Below, one piece after another: positions 30,801-43,700 of a stretch of 46,670 bases of DNA; the stretch's first letter is position 1, and the number at the start of each line of letters is the position of its first letter. A program made the position numbers and the translations under genes. Under the pieces are notes generated by a model. The model saw only the letters and a list, made by a program, of their open reading frames with translations, searched no databases and had not been told where the DNA came from. Source of the DNA: Apostichopus californicus (lineage: Eukaryota; Echinodermata; Holothuroidea; Aspidochirotida; Stichopodidae); assembly GCA_020650975.1 (NCBI GenBank), contig JAIPMN010000537.1, forward strand, positions 1 to 46,670. The letters run 5' to 3'.

Positions 30801-33800
30801 CAAGGTTCAAGTTTGAGACAGGAATTGTTAATGACCAGTTGCTATGGCAAAGATGGTATCTGGGAGGTTGTGGGTTTCAACTGTGGCTGGCTTAAGTAGG
30901 GTGTATGTATCATTCAGGAGAAATCCACAGTCTTCCCATTGAACTGGTTTACAAAAGGGTTATTAACCCAAACAGAGCTGTACTGTACAAACATACTGTA
31001 CATACATGTGTCCATAAACCCATACGCACACACATACATACACGCACGTACACGCATACAGTATGTATGTTTGGTATGGTAATGGATGTATGTATGTTGT
31101 ATACGTACGGTGTGTTCGAACGGTATGTACATGTGATATGTAAGTCCAGTATGTAGGTATGGTGTGTAGGTGCGGTATGTAAGGTATGTATGTACTGTAT
31201 GCATGTACAGTATATATGTACGGTATGTATGTAGGTACGGTATGTGTGTACGGTGTGTACGTACAGTGTGTATACATACTGTGTGTAGGTATGGTATGTA
31301 CGTATGATATGTACGTATGGTGTGTAGGTACAGTACATATGAACAGTATGTGCATAAAGCTCTCTAATCATATCTAATTTAGATTTTTGTTTAATTTAGT
31401 AGAGTTTGGTTTATTTTGATAAACATTTGTATGGAAAAATATGTCCAATTTGTATTCAGTTTAAATATTATTTAATTATAAGTTTATGGGAATACAAGAT
31501 TAATTTTTTCATTTTCTTCACATAGAGAACCAGGTAATGCCCGACTATGTGTACTATTTTCTGCGGTTTCTGTTGTGATGAGGCCTACAGCTGCTATAAT
31601 TTGGTTTCCTCTTTATCTGTGGCATTTGATGCGATCCAACCAAATGTTGAAAGTGATCTTCACCATCTACGCTCCTATTGGGTATGTAAGTAACTCGGTA
31701 TAATATTGAAGTGCACAAATGCAATGTAGATTGAGAATAGTCACCATGAATAACCGTCACATATAAAGTACTACAAACCTTAACTTTCTCAACTTTAAAT
31801 TATCCCTTTCCAACAGATTGGCTGTGCTTCTGATATCCATGGTGATTGATTACACATTTTATGGGAAGGTGAGATATTAACCGCTTGTGCAAATCTAGAT
31901 AAATCAATTTGGCAGTAATTCCATATTGTATTAATTTTAATATTATTTTTGTGTTGAATCTTTGACCTTTTTGAATTATTTAATAATAACTTGTGGTTTT
32001 TGGCCAGTTGAAATGTGAAACGAAAAACGTTATCAGTTTTAACTTGGTACTTTCTATTCCCTTTATCCCTATTCATACTTTTTTTTTTTTTTTTACTGTT
32101 TGAGATCTATGAATATGCTGTGCAAATTGTTGGATTTTATCATGTCTAAAGGTAACTGCAGCAAGTTAAGGCACACAGTTGTGTAATGCTGACAGTGTAT
32201 ACTTCTGTATTGTCTTAGTAAAGCCAGTAACTACTTATTAAATTATTTAGGACAAGCAACAACAAAAACAACAAAATACTGAAACTAGAGTTTGAACAGA
32301 ACTTGCTCTCTTGTTAAAGTGAATTGAATCAATAGTATTCTTTTATTTTCTTCTTTTCAACCATACTGATGTAAGGAATGCTTTAATTGTATCAAGTATT
32401 CCTGAATATTTTACAATGTACAGGTTAATTCTTTCATTCTTTGGACAGTTTTTACTTTCCTCTTTTCTTCCAACAGTTGGTGTTTGTTCAGTATAACTTT
32501 CTGGAGTTTAATGTTCTTCATGATATGGGTGAATTTTATGGATCTCACCCTTGGCATTGGTACATTACTCAAGGCTTACCTGTGATTCTTGGACCCCATC
32601 TGCCTCTGGTGATGCTGGGTGGCAGGGGTAATGCTCGGAGGTTACTACCACTGGTACTGCTTATTCTATGGGTGGTTCTCTCTTACAGGTGAGATGGAGT
32701 CTCCTTGCCGTTGCTCACATTAAAAGACTGTAAAGTGTAGTATGTGATGAGCAGAGTGATGATATGAAAATATCATCTTAAACAATACAATACAAAGATT
32801 CAGTAGAAACAGCTGCATATGTATAAAGTAATGTAACCCATCGTAAACAACTTAATACAAAGATTCAATAGAAACAGCTGAATATGTATAAAGTAATGTA
32901 ACCCATCGTAAACAACTTTATACAAAGATTCAATAGAAAACAGCTGAATATGCATAAAGTAATGTTACTCCCGCACCAGTCAAATGCCCTTATCATTAAA
33001 TGTTAATTGATTAAAACTTTAAACATGTATAGAACTTAAGGGTGTCTGTCACAATTCAACACAAGGAGAATCACTCATTGATAAACCTATAGCAGCACTT
33101 TAGATCTACTTCACATACATTTATCATTGCAAACTTCTTCTTGTCATCAACTGTTATGGATAATAACCAGCAAGTTTTCACCTTTTAAGGACAAGAAGGG
33201 GTCCTGCAATTCATTGAAATTGAAGTAGATTTTATAAACTGTGTCAGGAAAATAACTGATAGCGTTTAATACTTCCTTCACATGCTAGAAATCTGTCTTA
33301 AAGATGTAAACATTCCGCAGGCCCATGTACTGATCAGTCTATTTCCTATAAATTTATCATGTTGCCTATTTATGTTCTAATAAACTTAACTTCTGACATT
33401 CATAATTTCTTTTTCCTACAGCTTCTTGAGTCATAAGGAGTTTCGTTTTCTTTTGCCCGTTTTACCTATCTGTATGTTATTCTGTGGTAAGTGACTTTCC
33501 TCAGTTTTAACACTTTTCATTATGATTTCAAGAATTCAGAAGTATCTCTTAATTCTGTTAATGAATTAATATATTTGAAAAGTCTTCAGCGTTTGTTTCA
33601 ATATTTCACTTGTCATTTCTACCAACTAGTTTACGAAGCAAAGAGAGCCTTGTTGACGTGTTACTCAATTTAATTTTCCATTGCAAAGAAGCAATTGCAC
33701 AATTTCGAAATTTTTTTCCAGATAATTGTTCTTAAAATTTGAAGAGAGAGTGTCTATTTATCTTCTTGTCTGTAGGATCATTCCTGTCAAAATGCAAGCA

Positions 33801-35719
33801 AACTACAAAATATTTACTGATTACATACCTCATTGTGCTTAATCTACCTCTCGCTTTGTATACCGGACTATGGCATCAGCGAGGTACTATCGATGTTATG
33901 AGGTTTCTTCAAACTGAGTTATCTTCAAAGAGTACTCCTGAAGACAGCTATTGTTTGTTTTTGATGCCATGCCATTCTACTCCTTTCTACAGGTAATTCA
34001 ATTGTCATACACACTTTGTTGCTATAGTTACAGGTAGATACACACCCTGATATGTTGATGATGCTAGGTACTGCACATAATAAAATCACAAATTAATCAC
34101 TCAAAGCTACCATCGTTGAAAGTGATTCGTAATTTTCAAAATAATTTATCTTTGTTCATTGTATTTGCTCTTTAAATATGTTCAATGGTTGGATCTGGTT
34201 GGAATATTTGCTTATATTATTAAATTTAAACCACTGTGTTACTATACACTATTATATGAGTATTGGCTGCATTATTTACAGAAATTGAAGAGTTATAGCA
34301 TCTGAGCATTTGCCCATTTCTTTCTTTTCATGTAATGCATAAATAAGACACGCAGTATTTAATTCAGTTGATATATATGTTTTTTGATGTACATGCTGTT
34401 TTTCATTGAAGTACCTAAAAAATGTTGTCAGCCAAAACTTGTTACTTTTTAATTGCTTGATACAATTTCAATCTCTAATTCCAGTCATTTACATATCAAT
34501 GCAAATTTGAGGTTCCTGATGTGTGAGCCTGATCTGGAGGAGATTCCAGGATACATCGATGAATCTTCTGTATTCTACCAGAATCCTGAAGAGTGGTTGG
34601 TGATGAATGACGTAAAGAGAGATTATCCTGACTATGTAATCATGTTTGATGTCCTGACTGAGGTATGCATATTCATCTTAACACTAAACTTAATGCCCCT
34701 CCCCCCTTCTTCTTGCCCCTCTCCTTCGTGCCCCTATCCTTTCCACCCCTCAAACCATTGAAAACACATTTTAAAGTTGGCAGCAATGATCATGTTTTTT
34801 TTTGTAACTGATGAATTATTTATTTATGGTTATGCATCCTACTACTATTACTTGCATTCCCCTTCAATTTGTTTTTGGGAGAAACATATTTGTCTAATGT
34901 AAAACTCAAATGTTAGGAAGTAAGCAAGAGAAAAAAGAAAACAAACATTTTTGTCCAATACTGATCTGTAATATTGCAGGTATAACCATCTCATTTGTTC
35001 TATTTTACCTGTCTTTTCAGAAAGTGCAGTCTTTCTTGAAATCTGGGAGATACATTAAGGTATGCTGAGCTTAGAAAAGATTTGTGATTTATGCTATCTA
35101 CTTAATCTTCATTAAGTTTCCTTCTACAATTTTAACAGCATTTAATGTTTAATAAATATACCTGTTAGCCTGGCTGGTTACTTCTGTCACTGTAAATGAA
35201 ATTGTTTGCCATTAGGGCTGGGAATGTTAGGCTGAAGATTGGAGATATGTGGGTGCTACCAGGAACATGAACTATGAGAGATTTTTCTGATTCGGTCTAT
35301 AATACAACACATGCTGTTTTGGAAGCGCTAGAGAATATTTAGATTGATTAGCATTTGTTTGGTTGTATGGTAATGGATACTTGTATGATTGAACACTGAC
35401 AGAAGGAAAATATTTATTCTTTTTAAAACTCTACGTAAGAAAATGCTTTCAACAGCAATGGATACAATGTTTAGACAATATTGAGAATTCCTGCTCTGTC
35501 CAATACGATGTTGTGGTCCCTGTAATTAGGTTAGTATTTTCAAAAATAGAAGTACTTACTTAATTTGACATTGACAAACTGTAAATGTCAGTTCTAAATC
35601 TAACTTTAATACTTCCCTCTTCACAGATTGCAGAATTCTTCCATACTCACTTTCCAGATGGAAGAGTTGGTGGTCATGTGGTTGTTTTTCACCAAACTGA
35701 TCAGAGTGATATAAGATGA
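27841..35719 (+). CDS. PIGB: PIGB, GPI mannosyltransferase 3 (GPI-MT-III), 13 exons, 522 aa
   Basis: PIGB adds the third, alpha-1,2-linked mannose to the GPI anchor core on the lumenal side of the ER (glycosyltransferase family GT22, multi-spanning). Exons: 27841-27869, 28762-28941, 29294-29411, 30081-30185, 30617-30741, 31526-31681, 31817-31868, 32477-32688, 33422-33486, 33776-33992, 34485-34662, 35021-35059, 35627-35719. Phases agree throughout (1569 nt). Diagnostic segments: [18 protein letters not shown] with the GT22 acidic pair after TM1, [88 protein letters not shown] and [14 protein letters not shown]. Each aligns with recalled vertebrate PIGB in order; human PIGB is 554 aa. Several hydrophobic membrane segments are visible. 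The exon 2/3 junction requires an AT-AC intron. The N-terminus is short and poorly conserved, as in the family. Confidence 0.95.
28063..28385 (+). mobile_element. tRNA-derived SINE in PIGB intron 1
   Basis: The 5' part resembles a tRNA gene: GGTGGCCAATTGTCTAAGGC near an A box, and GGTCCGATTCC at 28112-28122, close to the B-box consensus GGTTCGAnTCC. A body follows containing TGTCCTTGGGCAAGATGCTT and GCCTCTCTCCACGCAGGGG. The 3' section ends AAAGTGCTATATAAAT with an AT-rich tail. It inserts in the sense orientation. Exact ends and target duplication are not resolved. Confidence 0.7.
28942..29293 (+). other. U12-type AT-AC intron (PIGB intron 2, 352 bp)
   Basis: No GT-AG solution keeps the frame here. 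The intron begins ATATCCTTA (U12 donor consensus RTATCCTTT) and ends in AC at 29292-29293. A perfect U12 branch consensus TTCCTTGAT (TTCCTTRAY) lies at 29274-29282, with its branch A 12 bases before the intron end. Splicing GG/C restores [11 protein letters not shown], which is conserved in PIGB. Confidence 0.92.
30263..30308 (+). repeat. CCACC-type simple repeat, PIGB intron 4
   Basis: Degenerate tandem of CACCC/CCCCA, C/A only. Not coding. Confidence 0.75.
30992..31350. repeat. CA-rich/TG-rich back-to-back tandem tract, PIGB intron 5
   Basis: A CA-rich stretch (ACACATACATACACGCACGT) is followed by about 300 bases of TG-rich units such as GTACGGTATGTATGTAGG. Several minus-strand frames stay open for more than 100 codons of His/Thr/Tyr, an effect of the repeat and not a gene. 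The two halves are complementary in composition and could fold back. Confidence 0.75.
32781..32965 (+). repeat. 65-bp tandem repeat, 2.8 copies, PIGB intron 8
   Basis: ACAAAGATTCAATAGAAACA, then GCTGAATATGTATAAAGTAA and TGTAACCCATCGTAAACAAC, repeat at a 65-base interval (32792, 32857). Confidence 0.85.
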
Positions 35720-37767
35720 TATATGTGAACGTTGGTTCTTAAACCAAGACACTGACTCCAGCCCCGAAACTGGCTCTCCTCTCAAAGTTTTGAGAGATGA
35801 GAATCTTGCTAGGCTATGTAACTCTTTCCTTGAAATAATGGCAAGAGAAATAGTGCTGTAAATACAAGAAAACTGCTCTCTGCAATCACTATTGAGTAAT
35901 CTGTGCTATAGTGGTGGACTGCAAAAGATTCAATATACTGTATATCTGAGAAATGGTTTGTGTATTTTCTTGACTTGGTGTAAACATTGCTTACCCATAT
36001 AGCCTATCACATTCCTCTCAGGAGAATATTGTTATATTAAGGGCTGTTTCGTTACAAAAGTACCAGCTAATTATCCTTGATATGAAGGAGCCAATGAAAA
36101 CAGGACGACGAGTACTCCATTGTAGTATCTCTAGAACTCAAAAAGTTATTTTAAGATAACACAAGATCCAAACCTTAAAAAGCTATGATGTTATTTAAGC
36201 ATCTGATTTGGTTTCTTATTCCAGGTGCTTGAGCAAAAGTTGTACCTATGTAATATGCTGCTTTACAGCAAACTAAAAACAGCTAAAGGCAGTTAGAAAA
36301 AATTATATATACAAGAAGACATCAGAAAATGCTGTAAGTTTTCCTGTTAGTTTATTTTCGTGCATTGATTGAAAAATCTATAGATAAGTAAAAAGTTACA
36401 ACAAACATACTTGAAATAGTGAGTGACATCGTTAACAAATTCAATAATGAGAGCTAGATACAGTTGAATAAGAAGATACATGTGAAATCAACCAATAAGA
36501 AGGGCATGTAAATGGGTGTTTTAGGAAAAATAAGTGAAACCTATAGCACAACAGACACAGATTTGGGGGGGGGTGAGGGGGAGATGTGGGAGTGCATGTA
36601 CAGCCCCTATTAATCCCACACAAAAGTAGTTACTAGCACTATCTTGTCTGCAGATGTAATTATAGCCAAGATATCTGATATTTCAATTCTTTCTGGGAGA
36701 GGGGGACTCCCCTTACATGAGATTCCCCTGGCCAACACCCCTCCTTAAACTCCCAGATCTGCCCCAGCACAAGTGTGAACCATTATTACAGCTGATGTTG
36801 CAAAAGCCTTCTAAGAAGGGTCTACTAAAATTGGATTACTTCAGAAATAAGACTGCAGTGTATGTGAAAATTTAAAATAAATACCTGAAGGTGGATTGTA
36901 ATGATAACAAAAACTTGGAAGCTTTTACTTTTCAAATATACATGTTAACAACCATTCTGCAGCCACCAAAACAAACGTGCCAAAACAGAAGAATTCATTC
37001 TCTTAACTTGACTGAAATGGTACCTGCATAAAGCAAAAAGTTAACTTATATTTTGTTTCCATGCAAAAGAAGGTTCCGTAAATCATAATAAGTGAAATCC
37101 AAGTACTAAGCACAGATAATGCCCCCACATAAATGAAGGAAAATAATAGAAGACAACAAGCTTTCCTGTAACCATGAGTAGGAATGTTTTAGCATTTCAG
37201 AAACTATCTTTAAATGTTACCATTAAGATAAATGCATATGTAACTGTAAAACTATCAACATGTTGCAATCAATATGTCACCAACAATAAAGCGATTCTCT
37301 GTACTAATCACTGTTACATATTTTGTAAAACATGATAAACAATATGTAACAGATGTAATGTTCATCAAAATGTTTACTTAACTTTCTTCCCTTCATCAGC
37401 CATGTAGACAACCAATTGAGCTTATTTCTGAATATTTTGTGAGTGAAATGTCTATTAAATATCACAGAAAAATTTGACAGCTTGAAGAAAACCCCAAAAG
37501 TTAATGATGTAACCACGGAGATTAGTAAACAGTCCAGATGATATTGTCCTAACCAATTACAAATCACCCATACGACAGAATATTTCAAACATTCAAAGCA
37601 CATCTTTTTTAGCAAAGCATTAAAGCAAAGTAATACACTAAAATGAATAAAAACAGATTTTAAGTCAAGCTGTTCTGCAAAGATTCATTAAGCTCCATAT
37701 CTATATATTGCAACAACCCAAACAAAGTTTTACAGATTAGGCAAAAACTACCACAATGATCAAAGTA
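35720..37767. other. Convergent 3' region of PIGB (+) and CCPG1-like (-)
   Basis: No coding exon was recognised. The first plus-strand AATAAA after PIGB is at 36886-36891. The first minus-strand AATAAA after the CCPG1-like stop is at 36351-36356 (TTTATT on plus). If both are used, the two 3' UTRs overlap by about 540 bases as natural antisense ends. A G9 tract lies near 36565. Confidence 0.4.
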
Positions 37768-40700
37768 TCAGGGTTTGCGAAGAAACCAATTAATTTGGTC
37801 CTCCAAGTCCCAAGCTCTAAGGTCGGCTCGGATTGAGAATCTCTCCGTGAGCCATTTATACATTTCCCAGACTGTCACCACTGACTCATCCTTTGCCCAA
37901 TCGCAGTGCATAGGTTGTGTTGAACAACCTCTGCTGGTTTCCCTGTTACGTCCTCTCTGGAAGTACCAATCTTTCTGCTCTCTCATTTTACGATCTTCCT
38001 CCCAGAGTCTGAAGCGCTTGAAGTACCACTCGGTGTCTTTGTCTCTCCCTCGCCTGAGTTCTCTGTCCTGAGCTCGACGGAAGAACCACTGGTCAGTGTT
38101 GACATATTCAATGACCGCTTGCTTTGGCAAGGATGGCTTAATCTGGGGATTATCTTTACTGGAAGGGAGTTTGACCTTGCTTACAACCCCCTCTCCGTCA
38201 TTTATCTTGTCTTCGGAGTCGGAAAGACTAGACGAGGAAGAGTTAGTCAATTGCAAGCTTGGAAGATCTTCGATACTGAAAGTGACTCTTTGGACAGATT
38301 CTTCTGCACTAGCTAAACCTCCAGCATTCCTCTTCCCTTCCTTCTGTTCAGAACCATCTAACGTCTCCTTCAATTTTTTCCCAGCAATCTTTTTCCCTTG
38401 ATTTTTATTTTTCTTCCCCAAACTTGCTCGGTTGGCTTCATTTCCCTGCTTCTTGAAGAATTTTTTGGTCGTCTTTTGAATGTCCTCTACCATATCTTCA
38501 AATTCTTCTTTCAAATCTTCAATGTCATCATCATCAATGTTCTCCTCATCTATAAATTCCTCCAGCTCCTCCATGAAATCTTCCACCTCATCGACATCCT
38601 TCCTGAATCTCTGCTCCCAGAGCCACTGACGATAGCCAATCATCTCCTTCAAGAGCCTGGCAGCATCCATCTTGTGATTTTCCACACATCTCACCTCACC
38701 ACCACAACTCATGTCCAAAGAATCCAGCAGTTTTTCAATATTTAATTTGGGTGGCAGTTTTCCCTGGCCATGGGCCTGCTGATTCCCATTGTCCTCTACA
38801 GAGGTTTTTGGCTGGTTGAGGTTTGTTGTGTCTTGTTTGGCTTTCTTCCCTGTAGCTGACCTTTTCTTGCTTAATTTCTGATCTTGACTTACTTGAGGAG
38901 CCTTCCTTTCTGTGTTTAAATCTTTCTTTTCGTTGCTCTTGTCCGGACTGACCTTCGATTTTTCTAGTTTACTAGAAATGGACTGTTTGGTACTTCCACT
39001 GTTTTCTTCCTTAAAGAATATCTTCTCTGATGCCTTCTGATTCCGCTTTTTGTCTTTTTCTTTTGTAGATTTTTCATTTTTTACTCTCCTCTTACTTTGA
39101 TGTGCCCATTTATTCTTCTGCTTTTGCTTTCTTACGTGACGATATCTGCCTCGATTCTTGTTCCCCTTCCTGCCTCTCTTTGCATTCAAGTGTCTATCCA
39201 CTAGTTGTGTGACTTTACTGACCATTGGCTGAATATGATTCTCATTGACTTGCACAGCAGCGGATTGAATTGATTCCCATGATGTCTCAACGACCCTCTT
39301 CAGGTCTTTGGCACCGTCTTTCATAATTTCTGACGCATCATGAAGGGAGATGTTCCTTTCAAGGAGAAAGTTCTTTGATGCATTCTCAACGCTGTCCCAA
39401 GCAGATTGAAAGGCTTCTTGAAGAGAGGAAACTTGAAATATTGCATCCTCCTCGCTGCTCTTCACAGCAGAAGCATCTCCTAAATCTTGCAACTGATCTT
39501 CATCTTCATTACTCTCCATCTCCTCTGTCACTACTATTTGTGAATTGACACCCTCTGACTCCAACCTCTGTGGTATCTGGCAGCCACCTTTACAGTTCTC
39601 TACTCCACGTCCATCGATCACTTTCAATCTTCTCTCTTCTCTTGAAGCTTCTAAATTATCCTTTTCTTTGCGACTGGAAATTAAAACTTCTTCCTTTGGA
39701 ACCCACTCAAGGCAAGTGCCATCCCTTCCATCGATGCAAATCCACTTAGCTGCTGAGTCACCCTCTTCTAGACGATTCCCTGACCTTTGATTTTCGTCTG
39801 AGGTAGCTGCTGATACAGTGGAAGGTTTTTCATGTCTTACATTAGGACCTTGTAAGTCCACGCTGCGAGATGGACTAGAGTCATCAACGGACACTTGCCC
39901 AACAGGAACTCCTACAACATAATGAGTTTGAAGGTCTTCTCCTCCATTATCGGCCTCTGTTAGGTCACCTACAATGTTACCATCATTCATGTTCTCTCGT
40001 ACTCTATCATCACTCAATAGTGGAAACGCCATCGCAGGTTCTTCTAACTCATCCATACTATTCAGATCTGTGTAATCAGGCAATACAAAGTCATCTAACC
40101 TATCAAAGCTAGGAGCATTATCATTATCCTCAGTAGCCTCTGATTCATCTAAGTAGCCATCTTCTTTACAATCTGTCTTTGCTGTTGATATGATCTGTTC
40201 CTCTCGGTCTAGTGTAACTGTTCTTTCTTCGTCTTTGAAGCCATTGAGACTTTCGTCCACTGTTGGGTTGTTGAAAATATGCATAGTAACCCAAGTGTAA
40301 CCTTCTTTCTTGTAAGAAGAACAGACGATGTTACAAAACTTAGAGTACCTCAGTTGACCATCCTGACAGTGGCCACAGAGCCTTGGTTCATGAAAGTCAT
40401 CCATAGATGAAGATCTACTCTCCTCCTCCTCGACAGATGAAACAATAGATTCAGGAGCTTCCTTCAGCTCCTTCCAGCATTGATCCACGTCTCTATCTCG
40501 CTCTTGGAGTAACTTTGAGGCTTCTCTTCGTTTATCCATGCAGGAGACTAGTTCGTCTTGCAGCGATCGTAATCGTAGCTTCTGGCCTTCTTGTACACTT
40601 TCGTGATGAGTAACCATTTGGGATGAACCTAGGAGCGGGTAAAAAAAGAAGTCTATAAAATTCAGGATGTAACTGAATAGAAGAGTGTGATGATAATCAT

Positions 40701-43700
40701 TATTTTGCTATCTATTAGGTTGCCCACTTAGTTAATCATGCCTGCTTTCCTGTAATCTATAGCACTGCCCACATGGTTAATCCATGCCTGTTACCCTGTT
40801 ATCTGTAGGGCTGCCGACATGGTTAATCCATGCCTGTTTCCTGCTATCTATAGGGCTGCCGACATGGTTAATCCATGCTTGTTTCCTCTCTGATTGATAC
40901 ATCACATGTGTTAGTTGCTATCTATATAAGGCTTATTCCCCTCAAGATTGTTGATCAGTTGATAGTTACATTATTTATGATATGAGTGAATACTATCACT
41001 GACTCATTCTAAAAGTTAACTACTTCTCTACAATTGTTAAATTCCTGCAAATCCAAAACACGATTGGGAATTATTTTTGTCAGAAGTTCTTCACTTAACC
41101 ACTTCAACAGAACAATCATACCTTAAAAGAATAAATATGGCTCACATGATAGTAACCTTTCATAATACACTAATAGCAAAAAAAACTGTGAAGTGAACTG
41201 CACTTAGATGATACTGCCCATATAACAACACTCACTATCAAGATAGAATATTCAAAAGCAGAGGAAAAAACATGTCAGTTCATTCTGTTTGCTTCAGAGA
41301 TGATTATTAACTCACCAACAAAATGACCAATCCCAAGGGTCAGTCCAGCAGTGAGAACCAGGATTGCAAAGAAGGTCAGTTTGTTGTTAAAGACATCATT
41401 TCTGTGATGAAGGTACTGTCTGACGGCTGGTAGTACATTACGCACTGTCATGTTGACTGGCAGCGTCTCTTCTGATGCAAAGCTGGAGTCTGAAACATCA
41501 CTCTCAACATCACTCTCTTCCCCCTCCTCTTGAGTGTGTGATAATAGTCCTGAAAGAACAGAGCAATCTAATGTATATGGCTGTTAATATTTCACTATTA
41601 TTTAAAGGCATTGAAGACTCGCCCCAAACAGTGTGCCGCCATCTTTAAAGAGTTAACTTTCATTCTTGCAAGTGAGGTTTTTCTCGTCGCTACAAAATGC
41701 AGACAGTAATGAAAAGTGATACATTGTTATCTTTTATCTAGACCTGAGATGTCCATCGCTGTATCGTTTATACACTGTGCTGTGGGTATTGACCGCAGCT
41801 GTATGTACTGACTGTACACTAGTGTCTAATTACCGACGGTAGCAAGCTGTGTGTATTTTCTGGGATCGATGGTGATGTCTAACACTTTTGTTACACCTCA
41901 TTGGAAACTAGGTCAGATTACCGGCATTAGACGTTTCTTTTTGCGCGAGTCTTCACACCCTTTAACTCACTTAACTGGTGATTGACGTTTACAAGTATTG
42001 TAGTACACTGCAAAGTTTATTTGGATTACTTTACAAACATAGATCCCAAACAGAGAATCAGACAAGGAAAAGAGATGGAGAAGTTTGTTTCCAGACATTG
42101 CTCTCCTATATAACTGACTATTGGCATGGAGGTTGTCATCAATGAATAGCACCCTCTAGATTTTCCCTATGCTACTATATGTTGACAAACACTTGAGAGT
42201 TGAGAGACTGTCATCCCAAATGAAACATCAATAAAGATGTTCCAAATTATTCCATTCAAAACTGATATAGTAAAATTTTCTATTTTAAGTGAGCAACATA
42301 TCTATATGTATAATGGATGTATTACTTTTCCAACAATGTCGGAATTGAAACCCTTGGAATAGTTTGAATAGGTAGTTGGTAGTCATATTTTCTATGCTAC
42401 TCAAGAACCTTACTATGTTAGCTAATAATTCAAAGCCCTGTAGTAAGAATGCCCTTACTTTGTCTGCTTCCAACCATTGAGAAACTTGAGAAGTCTGACA
42501 AGCTGGAGACAGTCGATGCAGCATCCTGCTCCAACTTTCTAAACCTTTGAACCAATAAGAAACCTCCATCTTCCGTTGGCCACCTTCTGGACATAATCCT
42601 TACATGGTCTGACCCTTCCTCCGACGATTGACCCTGTACATCTTCGTAAGGAGCATTCTTTGGGCGTGGAGGAATTACTGGATTTGGTTCTGGCGAACTA
42701 GAGATCAGATCTGGGGACCGAGATTGAGGAGCTGTGGAAGTAATAACAAACCAAACAGAAACATCAAACTACACAAAATGAAAGATTTAACTTCATCACA
42801 TGTAGTGATTCTCCTGAATATTTAACAATAGAAGGAAAAGCTTTTATGAAGTCTTCCTGGAATTCAGAAGGGTCCCTCACTTCACCTAACTTGAATGAGG
42901 AACCGAGTTCCAGTGATTCAACTTTAAATCTGTTTTCTAATGTCCACTATCCCCACTTTTGTTGTCACCTCACATTTCAAAAGTATTCATAAATATTGCA
43001 TTTCATGTACAGTTCATATCATTGGTAAAAAATTGTCTTCCAATTTTGGAGATGGAATATCATTTTATTAGAAACAGACAGTATTGAAATTCAATGTGGA
43101 CTTCACCTGGACATTTCTACCAATTTGTCTGCTGAAATTGTTCAGTTTAAATCTAAAAATCCTCAATATTTAGTTAGTATCATAACCAATATGAAATAAA
43201 TATGCTTGTGGCAGTATTATTATTAATCCTTCATTCCACAGGGTAAAACTAGCAATGTTAATTCTATTCACTTGCCAAGGTTCTATCAAGTTATAACACT
43301 AGAATTAAAACCTGTGTTAGAAGAAAGGAACATCCCACAAATAACCCAATATACCATCCAAGGTTACAAATGGGAAGATGATAAAGTGACAAAAGATAGT
43401 TTAACTGCAACATTTTAAATCTCAAGTTATTACATATCTGAAGTACAGTTCTAATCAATTCTCATAACAGTATGGGAGAGTTTTTTTTATTTGATAATAA
43501 TATGCTCTTTTCTAATCTTTGTAATCACATCATAACCATACAGAGGATTTAACCATCCCCTGCCCCCTCCCCCACCCCTCCATAGAAGAGACTATGTTTA
43601 TGTAATACCTTGACTTATTACTTCAATGCCTGGGTGCACAGATTCCATTTCACTGGGTTCTTTTAACCTGACAAAGTCAGAATCAGAATCTGAAATAAAT

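Noticed and set aside
30914-31371. Several overlapping 90-140 codon frames rich in His, Tyr and Thr
   Set aside because: They are open in three frames at once because of the CA/TG repeat, with no splice support or known family.
42285-42569. 94-codon minus-strand frame beginning MEVSYWFKGL
   Set aside because: It is an alternative frame over the CCPG1-like exon at 42459-42731. The chosen frame matches phase with both neighbouring exons.
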